A stretch of 64,000 nucleotides of DNA from Rodentibacter haemolyticus (GTDB lineage: Bacteria; Pseudomonadota; Gammaproteobacteria; Enterobacterales; Pasteurellaceae), in contig NZ_CP063056.1 in NCBI RefSeq assembly GCF_015356115.1, positions 1,116,001-1,180,000 of the forward strand, read 5' to 3'. Below the pieces are notes generated by a model that made no database searches, was not told the origin of the DNA, and saw nothing but the letters and a program-made list of their open reading frames with translations. Made by a program: the position numbers and the translations under genes. Below, piece after piece: positions 54,684 to 64,000 of this stretch. The number at the start of each line of letters is the position of its first letter. The stretch's first letter is position 1.

Positions 54684-55529
54684 ATGATGAATCAACAAGA
54701 AATCAAATCCGGCTTTCACTATTTTGTTATGGGTTGGCATTTTATTCGGCAAAAAGGGCTACGCCGCTTTGTAATTATGCCGATTTTACTGAACATTCTA
54801 TTACTCAGCGGCTTATTTTGGCTGTTTATCTCGCAAGTCAGCACAATGATCGATTGGATAATGCATTTTATGCCGGATTGGTTGGGCTTTTTAAGCGTGA
54901 TTTTACTTATGCTTTCTATCGGCATGATTTTACTGCTGTTTTATTTCACCTTTACCACCTTATCCGGATTTATCGCCGCGCCATTTAATGGATTATTGGC
55001 AGAAAAATTGGAAAAAATGCTCACCGGTGAGCCGATCAACAATGACAATTGGTTGGACGTAATGAAAGACGTGCCGAGAATGTTGCGCCGTGAATGGCAA
55101 AAACTGTGGTATAGCTTGCCAAAAATCGTGGGATTATTTTTACTTGGCTTTATTCCGATGGTAGGGCAAACCATTGTGCCTGTGTTGACGTTTTTATTCA
55201 CCGCTTGGATGATGGCAATTCAATATTGCGACTATCCTTTTGATAACCATAAAGTACCCTTTGATGTGATGAAAAACGCCTTGGGTGAACAACGCACGCA
55301 AAATCTCACTTTCGGTGCATTAATCACTTGCTGTACATTTATCCCCCTTATTAATTTGGTGATTATTCCCGTTGCCGTCTGTGGTGCAACCCTAATGTGG
55401 GTGGAAAATTACCGCGAGCGTTTACGTTTTGATATGAATTTTGACTATCGCCGCGGTTCACCCAATCATCCGGCGACACCAAACAACGGTACAAATATCC
55501 GTTCAAGCAATAATCAGATTGTGAAATAG
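54684..55529 (+). CDS. cysZ: sulfate permease CysZ
   Basis: 281 residues from ATG at 54684 (or 54687), after AAAAGGAAAAAG; a 7-codon extension to TTG is rejected. The family pattern includes SGFHYFVMGWHFIRQKGLRR, RFVIMPILLN and the late PFDVMKNALGEQR. It has about four to six hydrophobic segments and mediates sulfate uptake for cysteine synthesis. It is followed 102 bases later by cysK, the expected functional partner. Confidence 0.94.
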   Translation: MMNQQEIKSGFHYFVMGWHFIRQKGLRRFVIMPILLNILLLSGLFWLFISQVSTMIDWIMHFMPDWLGFLSVILLMLSIGMILLLFYFTFTTLSGFIAAPFNGLLAEKLEKMLTGEPINNDNWLDVMKDVPRMLRREWQKLWYSLPKIVGLFLLGFIPMVGQTIVPVLTFLFTAWMMAIQYCDYPFDNHKVPFDVMKNALGEQRTQNLTFGALITCCTFIPLINLVIIPVAVCGATLMWVENYRERLRFDMNFDYRRGSPNHPATPNNGTNIRSSNNQIVK

Positions 55530-55631
55530 CCTTTAGTTATAAAATAGATCTATTAACTATTTTTTAAATGGAAGCAGCACTGCTATAACTATACCGATTC
55601 CAACACAAAACCATATTCATAGGGAGCAAAT

Positions 55632-56579
55632 ATGCCAATTTATGCAGATAATTCTTACACTATCGGTAACACACCGCTTGTTCGTTTAAAAAATTTCGGT
55701 CAGGGCAATATTGTCGCAAAAATTGAAGGTAGAAACCCTAGCTTCAGCGTGAAATGCCGCATTGGTGCCAATATGGTATGGCAGGCAGAAAAAGAAGGTA
55801 TTCTAACCAAAGGGAAAGAAATCGTGGATGCCACCAGCGGCAATACCGGTATTGCACTGGCCTATGTTGCAGCAGCTCGTGGCTATAAAATCACGCTCAC
55901 TATGCCGGAAACGATGAGTTTGGAACGAAAACGTTTATTACGCGGATTAGGCGTAAATCTTGTTCTTACCGAAGGTGCAAAAGGTATGAAAGGTGCGATT
56001 GCGAAAGCAGAAGAAATTGTCGCCTCCAATCCTGACCGTTATGTAATGCTAAAACAATTTGAAAATCCGGCGAACCCGCAGATTCACCGTGAAACGACCG
56101 GCGTGGAAATTTGGAATGATACGGAAGGCAAAGTTGATGCCGTGGTGGCGGGGGCCGGTACCGGCGGTACGATTACCGGCATTTCACGCGCAATCAAATT
56201 GGATTTCGGTAAAGCGATCACCTCTGTGGTGGTGGAGCCTTCGGAATCACCAGTGATCAGTCAAACTCTTGCGGGGGAAGAAGTAAAACCGGGTTCTCAT
56301 AAAATTCAAGGTATCGGTGCCGGTTTCGTACCGAAGAACTTAGATCTCTCATTAATTGATCGTGTAGAAACGGTGGATAGTGACACAGCTATCGCCACAG
56401 CCCGCCGATTAATGTCGGAAGAAGGTATTTTAGCCGGAATTTCTTCCGGTGCTGCGGTCGCAGTAGCAGATCGCATTGCAAAATTACCTGAATTTGCAAA
56501 TAAATTGATTGTTGTGATCCTTCCTTCCGCTTCGGAGCGTTATTTAAGTACGGCCTTATTTGAAGGCATTGAGGCTTGA
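55632..56579 (+). CDS. cysK: cysteine synthase A (O-acetylserine sulfhydrylase)
   Basis: 315 residues, full length. It makes cysteine from O-acetylserine and sulfide with PLP. The PLP lysine lies in GRNPSFSVKCRIGANM near residue 42 and the substrate loop is DATSGNTGIALAY; GAGTGGTITGISRAI holds the PLP phosphate. AGGGAGC precedes the ATG. The serine acetyltransferase is not in the window. Confidence 0.96.
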   Translation: MPIYADNSYTIGNTPLVRLKNFGQGNIVAKIEGRNPSFSVKCRIGANMVWQAEKEGILTKGKEIVDATSGNTGIALAYVAAARGYKITLTMPETMSLERKRLLRGLGVNLVLTEGAKGMKGAIAKAEEIVASNPDRYVMLKQFENPANPQIHRETTGVEIWNDTEGKVDAVVAGAGTGGTITGISRAIKLDFGKAITSVVVEPSESPVISQTLAGEEVKPGSHKIQGIGAGFVPKNLDLSLIDRVETVDSDTAIATARRLMSEEGILAGISSGAAVAVADRIAKLPEFANKLIVVILPSASERYLSTALFEGIEA

Positions 56580-56651
56580 TCAAAGCCTCGCACATCTTCA
56601 AAGTGAGATGAAAAATCACCGCATTTTTTATTATTAAAAACACATAAAAAA

Positions 56652-56671
56652 ACGACCGCACTTGCGGTCGT
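56652..56671 (+). terminator. uptake-sequence hairpin after cysK
   Basis: ACGACCGCA and TGCGGTCGT form a perfect 9-bp stem with a 2-base centre, followed by TCATCTTTTTA. The stem includes an uptake sequence. Confidence 0.8.
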
Positions 56672-56680
56672 TCATCTTTT

Positions 56681-56769
56681 TATAGTGAATAAAATTAAAA
56701 TGGATACAAAAAACAAATGAGTCTAGAGAGATGCAGCAATACAGTAAACTTTACATTTAATTCATGCTA
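56681..56769. repeat. Correia-like element, copy 3
   Basis: 89 bp bounded by TATAGTGAATAAAATTAAAA and ACATTTAATTCATGCTA, with AGAGATGCAGCAATAC inside, matching the interior of copy 2. It ends next to the stop codon of the tannase-like gene. Confidence 0.65.
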
Positions 56770-56770
56770 C

Positions 56771-58375
56771 TTATCGACACTCAAAACTTTCGGCTTTGTT
56801 CTCATCACCTCCGATATAAGTCGCAACCTTCGGATAAGCACAAATCGGCATTTGTTTATTCGGGTAGGTTTTACTTTTCGCAATCAAACTATTCGGAGCC
56901 TGATTATTATCGTGCCATTGTTCCAAGGCGGTGAGCGGATCGAAGTCATCTAAGCCATTACCGCCACCGCAATGAGTTAACCCCGGAGCAACAAAAAGTC
57001 GGGAAAATTCATCCGCACTTTGCATATCTTTTTGTAGTTCATTGAACCAAGCGACTTGGTCTTTTGCCGAAAACACGGGATCGGAAGTTCCCGTCACGAT
57101 AATCAATTTTCCGCCGTTCGCTTTAAAGCTGCTTAAATCGGTAGAAATCGCATCATTAATCGCACCGGTTTGATAAACACGAGGCGTGTCTTTATCAAAA
57201 TCAAATGCCATTAAATCAAAGTCCGGTTGCATTGGCGTCATAAAATAATAGGTCATTGAACCTCTAGAGAGCACAATGTTTCGTGCATTGGGTTCTGCCG
57301 TTTGAGAATCGCCCAATTTCCAAGAACGCCAACCTTCTTGGTTGATGCCTGAATCATAATACCAACCGCTATAAATCGCTTCACCCCGACTATTTTTCGC
57401 ACCATCGAAGATCGCTTTTAATGCGGCAATTTTTTCCTTTGGTAAATCAAGCGAATCCGGTGTGAAATCACATTTTTCCCACGCACTGATAATACCGTCT
57501 TTCAAACCGTCTTTCGCATCACATTTCGCTAATACGCCATTTACAACTTTATCGAGATCCGTTTGTGTTAAGGCGTTAGCAAAAACTTTCTCACCTTTCT
57601 CATTCATTGGAGCAATCTTCATTAACTGATGGTTATCCCATTGCTCCGCAACCGCTGCACGAGAAAGACGAAAACCCGGATTTGCCGCAATTACGCCATC
57701 AAATTCGAGCGGGTAACGCTGTGCGGCTATCATTGCGGAACGTCCGCCATTTGAACATCCCATAAAATAGTTGTGGTTTGCCGCTTTCTGATAAGCCGTT
57801 TGAATGAATTGTTTTGCAACCGTCTTTGCCTTTCCAATGGCTTGATAGGCATAGTCTAAGCGTGCTTGTTGATCAGCGCCGAAATCAGGTGTTGGGGTAG
57901 GATGCCCTGAATCCATTGTCATCACCGCATAACCACGCATTAATGCCGGCGTTGCACTTGAACTATGAATAGGAATCGCGCCCATTGCCGGAGCAACAAA
58001 GCCGTCTAAACCTCCGCCACCTTGGAAGAGAAACTTATTATTCCAATTTTCCGGTAAACGGAGTTGGAATTTTATACCGTAATGCTTGCCGTCTGCACCG
58101 GTACGTGCGGCAATTTCTCCCTCAACAATACAATGGGGTTTAGCTTGTAAGGTATTTTTTGCCCCCCCTGTCAGCGCGGACATTCTATCTGCAGGTACTT
58201 CCCCTTTCGCATTCCACTCCACATTTTGAATTTCCGTGTTAAAAACTTTAGTATCTTTCAATGCTAAGCACTGATTTTCACGAAGTGCGGTCGAATTTTG
58301 GGAAGAATTTGCAAAAACAGGATGAGAAATGCCCAAAACAGCAAGTGTAAACAAAGAAAAAGTAAATTTTTTCAT
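56771..58375 (-). CDS. tannase/feruloyl-esterase-family protein
   Basis: 534 residues. The signal peptide MKKFTFSLFTLAVLGISHPV ends near FA. The family CS-D-HC motif is present: Cys-Ser in YFMGCSNGGRSAM, Asp in VTGTSDPVFS and His-Cys in APGLTHCGGG. These enzymes hydrolyse gallate, ferulate or related esters and are exported; the disulfide between the two Cys residues is part of the active site. The substrate is not known. I do not recall this gene in H. influenzae, so it may be accessory. A Correia-like element abuts its 3' end. Confidence 0.87.
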   Translation of the reverse strand: MKKFTFSLFTLAVLGISHPVFANSSQNSTALRENQCLALKDTKVFNTEIQNVEWNAKGEVPADRMSALTGGAKNTLQAKPHCIVEGEIAARTGADGKHYGIKFQLRLPENWNNKFLFQGGGGLDGFVAPAMGAIPIHSSSATPALMRGYAVMTMDSGHPTPTPDFGADQQARLDYAYQAIGKAKTVAKQFIQTAYQKAANHNYFMGCSNGGRSAMIAAQRYPLEFDGVIAANPGFRLSRAAVAEQWDNHQLMKIAPMNEKGEKVFANALTQTDLDKVVNGVLAKCDAKDGLKDGIISAWEKCDFTPDSLDLPKEKIAALKAIFDGAKNSRGEAIYSGWYYDSGINQEGWRSWKLGDSQTAEPNARNIVLSRGSMTYYFMTPMQPDFDLMAFDFDKDTPRVYQTGAINDAISTDLSSFKANGGKLIIVTGTSDPVFSAKDQVAWFNELQKDMQSADEFSRLFVAPGLTHCGGGNGLDDFDPLTALEQWHDNNQAPNSLIAKSKTYPNKQMPICAYPKVATYIGGDENKAESFECR

Positions 58376-58397
58376 AATGACTCCCGAAATATAGAAA

Positions 58398-58420
58398 ATA
58401 CCACCAAATTTTGGTGGTAT
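58398..58420 (-). terminator. hairpin after hemN
   Basis: ATACCACCAAA and TTGGTGGTAT form a long stem. On the minus strand TTTTCTATA follows. It lies only seven bases from the hemN stop codon. Confidence 0.75.
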
Positions 58421-58426
58421 CGCAAA

Positions 58427-59794
58427 TCAAATAATTCTAGAAAATTGCTGGCGTTTTGCAGCCACGCGAGAATAGGCATCAAAGCATAAACAGATATTGC
58501 GAATAAGCAAACGCCCTTTAGGTGGGACGAGTAAACCTTGTGCGGTTAAATGAATTAATCCGTCTTCAATGAGAGGTTTCAATAAGATTAAATCTTCAGC
58601 AAAATGCTCTGTAAAACAAATATCGTATTGCTTTTCAATTTCCGCAAAATCTAATTTAAAGTTACAAATGAGCTGTTTAATCACATCACGGCGCAAACAA
58701 TCTTCTTCGGTTAATACAAGCCCTTTGTGCAACGCATAACCGTCTCTTTCAACCAATGTATAGTAGGTTTTGAGATCTTTCTCATTTTGAGCATAAGTAT
58801 CACCTAACAAACTTATTGATGACACGCCTAAACCAAGGAGATCACATTCTTCTTGTGTTGTGTAACCTTGGAAATTACGGTGCAACACACCGTTTTGCTG
58901 AGCAATGGCCAGCTCATCATACGGTTTGGCAAAGTGATCCATTCCGATAAATCTATACCCTACTTCACCTAAGGTTTCGATCGTTTTTTGCAAAATCGTG
59001 AGCTTTGTTTCCGGCGCTGGTAACTGAGTTTCTTTGATTTTCGCTTGTCCCGGAACACGGCTCGGCAAATGAGCGTAATTGAAAATACTCAAACGATCCG
59101 GATTCAACGCAATCACTTTCTTCAAGGTAAACATAAAACTATCAACGTTTTGCAATGGTAAACCATAAATCAGATCAAGGTTTGTCGATTGAAATCCTAA
59201 TTCCCTAGCACGCTCCAATAAGGCAGAAATAAAGCTTTCGTCCTGCTCTCGATTAACAGCTTCTTGCACATCTTTGTTAAAATCCTGCACCCCCATACTC
59301 ATTCGGTTAAAGCCAAGCGAGCGAAGGTGATCAAGCATAGATAATTCAATTTGGCGCGGATCAATTTCAATAGAAATTTCCGCACTTTCCGCAATACTAA
59401 AATTTGCTTTTAGCATTGCCATTAAACGGGCAGATTGTGCCTCACTTAAATAGGTCGGTGTGCCACCGCCCCAGTGAATCTGGGTTACCGTTCGATTTTT
59501 AAACAATTCTGCTCGCGAGATAATTTCTTTTTCAAGATAATCAAGATAAATATCCGCTTTGTGTTGATGACGTGTAATAACTTTATTACAGGCACAAAAA
59601 TAGCAAAGCTGATGGCAAAACGGAATATGCACGTAAAGAGAAAGCGGACGAGTCGGATAACGCCCGGCTGCGGCAATAAAATCCTGATGAGTATAATTTT
59701 CATGAAACTCTAATGCCGTCGGGTAAGAGGTATAACGTGGACCTGATTGATTGTATTTTTGTATAAGTGCATTATCCCAAATAATCTCTGACAT
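58427..59794 (-). CDS. hemN: oxygen-independent coproporphyrinogen III oxidase HemN
   Basis: 455 residues, radical SAM. The cluster Cys motif is CHQLCYFCAC near residue 60, followed by HWGGGTPTYLS and GVQDFNKDVQ. It makes protoporphyrinogen IX under anaerobic conditions. Its ATG overlaps the stop codon of the DUF2489 gene by one base (TAATG). With yihI and DUF2489 it forms a three-gene operon. The presence of heme genes does not by itself show heme independence. Confidence 0.95.
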   Translation of the reverse strand: MSEIIWDNALIQKYNQSGPRYTSYPTALEFHENYTHQDFIAAAGRYPTRPLSLYVHIPFCHQLCYFCACNKVITRHQHKADIYLDYLEKEIISRAELFKNRTVTQIHWGGGTPTYLSEAQSARLMAMLKANFSIAESAEISIEIDPRQIELSMLDHLRSLGFNRMSMGVQDFNKDVQEAVNREQDESFISALLERARELGFQSTNLDLIYGLPLQNVDSFMFTLKKVIALNPDRLSIFNYAHLPSRVPGQAKIKETQLPAPETKLTILQKTIETLGEVGYRFIGMDHFAKPYDELAIAQQNGVLHRNFQGYTTQEECDLLGLGVSSISLLGDTYAQNEKDLKTYYTLVERDGYALHKGLVLTEEDCLRRDVIKQLICNFKLDFAEIEKQYDICFTEHFAEDLILLKPLIEDGLIHLTAQGLLVPPKGRLLIRNICLCFDAYSRVAAKRQQFSRII

Positions 59795-60237
59795 TAAATC
59801 TCTCCAAGTTGTTTTACATCATCTAATAATTGATGTAATTCTTTTATTATGCCTTGTTCAAGTCTGGCTTCCGCACTTTCCCGTTCAAGATCAAGACGAA
59901 AACGCACTTTTTTCTCCAGCTCTTTGCGTGCTTCGTGTGTCGGCATATCCCGCACGATTTCGTGTAGCTCAGCCATTGCCGGATAAGGCTGTAAATTTTT
60001 ACCAAATGGCATCAATAACATCGCAAGACGAATCACACCTTCAGAATGATTACATTCCTTACTTTGCATTGCTCTTGCAATGATTTCAATGCTCTCCTTT
60101 AAACGGATTGTTCGTGCCGTTTTAGCTTGAGAAATGATTTGCTGCTGTTGTTTTAATTGTTTCAACAAACGCAGTGCGTACCATGATAAACCAATAATAA
60201 CAATTGCCGAAAAAATTAGTGTAATAGTCAAAATCAT
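59794..60237 (-). CDS. DUF2489-family protein
   Basis: 147 residues. One N-terminal membrane helix (ITLIFSAIVIIGLSWYALRL) precedes a long helical cytoplasmic region with QSKECNHSEGVIRLAMLLMP and PYPAMAELHEIVRDMPTHE. The family has no known function. It lies three bases after yihI and overlaps hemN by one base. Confidence 0.85.
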   Translation of the reverse strand: MILTITLIFSAIVIIGLSWYALRLLKQLKQQQQIISQAKTARTIRLKESIEIIARAMQSKECNHSEGVIRLAMLLMPFGKNLQPYPAMAELHEIVRDMPTHEARKELEKKVRFRLDLERESAEARLEQGIIKELHQLLDDVKQLGEI

Positions 60238-60240
60238 TTT

Positions 60241-60798
60241 TTATCTAAATTGGTTAATATCGATCTGTTCAAAAGTGCGGTATAAATCATCTTGATTTTC
60301 TTCCTCGTCTTCAATACCGAGTTCTTCCATTAGTTCGGCAATGCGATCTAAGCATTCATCCACAAATTGTTGGTCGGATTTACTGATACTTTTCCCCTCA
60401 TCTAAAGCATCTAACAATTCATTCAAAATCTCATTGTTTTCAAGATTTTCCAATTCTTGCATCGGATCTTGTTTTTTTACCGGTTGTACCACAGGAATAA
60501 CCTGACCTTTTTCCGGTTTATTCACAAACTCCACAATAAGAGGAATTTTCTTTTTACTGCCGAGTTTAGGATCTTTCATTACTTGTTGAGGTTTATTACC
60601 CCCTTCTTCCGCCACACTATGGCGTGAACCGGATGTCAAACCTTTATGTTTACGTTTTTTCTTCTCTTCACGCGCTTTTGCATCTAATTCATAACGCGTT
60701 AATTTTTTGCCGGCACGTTTCGGCATTTCAGGTTTCTTATCTGCCTTACGAGTCGGCATAATATCCGTGATTCGACGTGTTTTTTTCTTACGAGCCAT
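60241..60798 (-). CDS. yihI: Der GTPase-activating protein YihI
   Basis: 185 residues. The N-terminus is strongly basic (MARKKKTRRITDIMPTRKAD, then KARE-EKKKRKHKGL) and the C-terminal half is acidic with LNELLDALDEG and ELMEELG. This is the YihI pattern; in E. coli it stimulates the ribosome-assembly GTPase Der. It is the first gene of the yihI-DUF2489-hemN operon. The C-terminal coding DNA contains an uptake sequence. Confidence 0.92.
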   Translation of the reverse strand: MARKKKTRRITDIMPTRKADKKPEMPKRAGKKLTRYELDAKAREEKKKRKHKGLTSGSRHSVAEEGGNKPQQVMKDPKLGSKKKIPLIVEFVNKPEKGQVIPVVQPVKKQDPMQELENLENNEILNELLDALDEGKSISKSDQQFVDECLDRIAELMEELGIEDEEENQDDLYRTFEQIDINQFR

Positions 60799-61210
60799 TG
60801 GGGATTATCCTTTATAAAAAATTTGGTGGATTGTATCACTCAAGTAATTTTTTCTCACTAATAAATATGACTAATTTTGACTGTACTTCAATTATTTCAC
60901 AAATAAGAAAATCTTATCTACTTTAAAAATTGTGCACTATATGATTTTTAGATTTAACGAAAAATTATACACAATTGCTCAAAGCGATTGTTATGCCTTA
61001 CGGCATCGTTGGCGGAGCTAACGTTTAAAATCTAAAGATTTTGTGACCGCACTTTTGTATGTGTATGTGCTGTGAAAAGTTAGAAAGAGATTGATTAAAA
61101 CTAAATAGGGCAGAGACATCAGGGGGAGTTTTCAACGCGCATTTTCACTCTCGGTAAGTAAAAGAAGGGGTAAAAAGTAAGTAAGTCTAAGTAAGTGATG
61201 AGCCCAGAAA
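60799..61210. other. intergenic stretch between yihI and the rRNA operon
   Basis: No gene is seen. TTTTTAGATTTAACG near 60947 and CGTTTAAAATCTAAAGAT near 61021 form an imperfect inverted repeat of about 90 bp with a small ATGCC-TTAC-GGCAT hairpin inside. An uptake sequence lies near 61044-61053. Confidence 0.5.
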
Positions 61211-61245
61211 CAAAAACCCCTCGAACTTTATCAGTCCAAGGGGTT
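61211..61245 (-). terminator. rRNA operon terminator
   Basis: AACCCCT and AGGGGTT pair, and on the minus strand the stem is followed by TTTTTG. It lies 16 bases past the 5S 3' end. Confidence 0.85.
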
Positions 61246-61260
61246 GCTGTTTTATTTGAA

Positions 61261-61376
61261 CCCGGCGGTGCCCTACTCTCACATGGGGAGACCCCACACT
61301 ACCATCGGCATTACGGCATTTCACTTCTGAGTTCGGTATGGGGTCAGGTGGGACCACCGCACTATCGCCGCCGGGA
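61261..61376 (-). rRNA. rrf: 5S rRNA
   Basis: About 116 nt. The ends CCCGGCGGCG and CACCGCCGGG pair, and the conserved CCGAACTCAGAAGTGAAA lies in the middle. Exact termini are estimated from the stem. Confidence 0.95.
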
Positions 61377-61559
61377 TAATTCTTCGATAACCTTAATTCT
61401 CTCTTCTCTACCTATCCGTTCTTCATTTCCTTTTCTTCGTCTTCCGTCTTATTTGACTTCATCCGTTTTATTAAATTGTCCACAAGCTGAAAAATCTTTC
61501 CTGAACGCTCTTAAGCTTTCTTATTTAGTTAATCCGCTCCAAAAACACTTGAGCGTTGT

Positions 61560-64000
<2,441 letters not shown>

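Overview
The window looks like a chromosomal segment of a Pasteurellaceae species of the Haemophilus/Aggregatibacter type. The 9-base uptake sequence AAGTGCGGT and its complement recur throughout, in genes, in intergenic terminators and even inside the 23S rRNA gene. Base composition is AT-rich, and several blocks keep the gene order I recall from Haemophilus influenzae (purH-purD-glyA; obgE-EamA-rpmA-rplU-ispB-queH; yejM-yejL-yejK-bamE-cpxR; ligA-zipA-cysZ-cysK). I cannot name the species from sequence alone.

Layout. 1-4059: tail of an acyltransferase, a small lipoprotein, a hotdog thioesterase, a LolA-like carrier and an MMPL exporter, resembling the transport/maturation end of an aryl-polyene-type cluster. 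4060-10300: a trimeric autotransporter adhesin locus. The adhesin gene is cut by one in-frame ochre codon, and the locus is bracketed by an intact PACE transporter gene and a decayed copy of that gene's 5' end. 10301-24900: housekeeping genes for purine/one-carbon metabolism, dsbD, arcA, smpB, obgE, ribosomal proteins L27/L21, ispB and queH, interspersed with dispersed repeats. 24882-28203: tRNA-Ala, gltX, four nearly identical tRNA-Val genes and an amidohydrolase. 28429-37587: the envelope genes yejM, bamE and cpxRA, then a copper block (copA, copZ, cueR) and metJ.

37700-51270 is accessory. It holds a broken Rossmann-fold lipoprotein gene, an SDR, an exported hydrolase with a Cys nucleophile elbow, a LysR regulator, a CDF metal exporter with its own MerR regulator, a nitroreductase, a 1496-residue classical autotransporter, ohr and an AraC regulator. 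51298-60798: ligA, zipA, cysZ, cysK, a tannase/feruloyl-esterase-like protein, hemN and yihI. 61211-64000: terminator, 5S and part of 23S of an rRNA operon on the minus strand.

The least ordinary content is (i) the two large surface adhesins, one interrupted by a stop codon and one with a poly-T tract at its promoter and a long coiled coil before its barrel; (ii) three families of small dispersed repeats, including a MITE-like family with GGTATTATG ends and swapped internal modules, and Correia-like elements; (iii) an intervening sequence in 23S helix 25 that carries an uptake sequence. I did not find a clear anti-phage system, CRISPR array or prophage.
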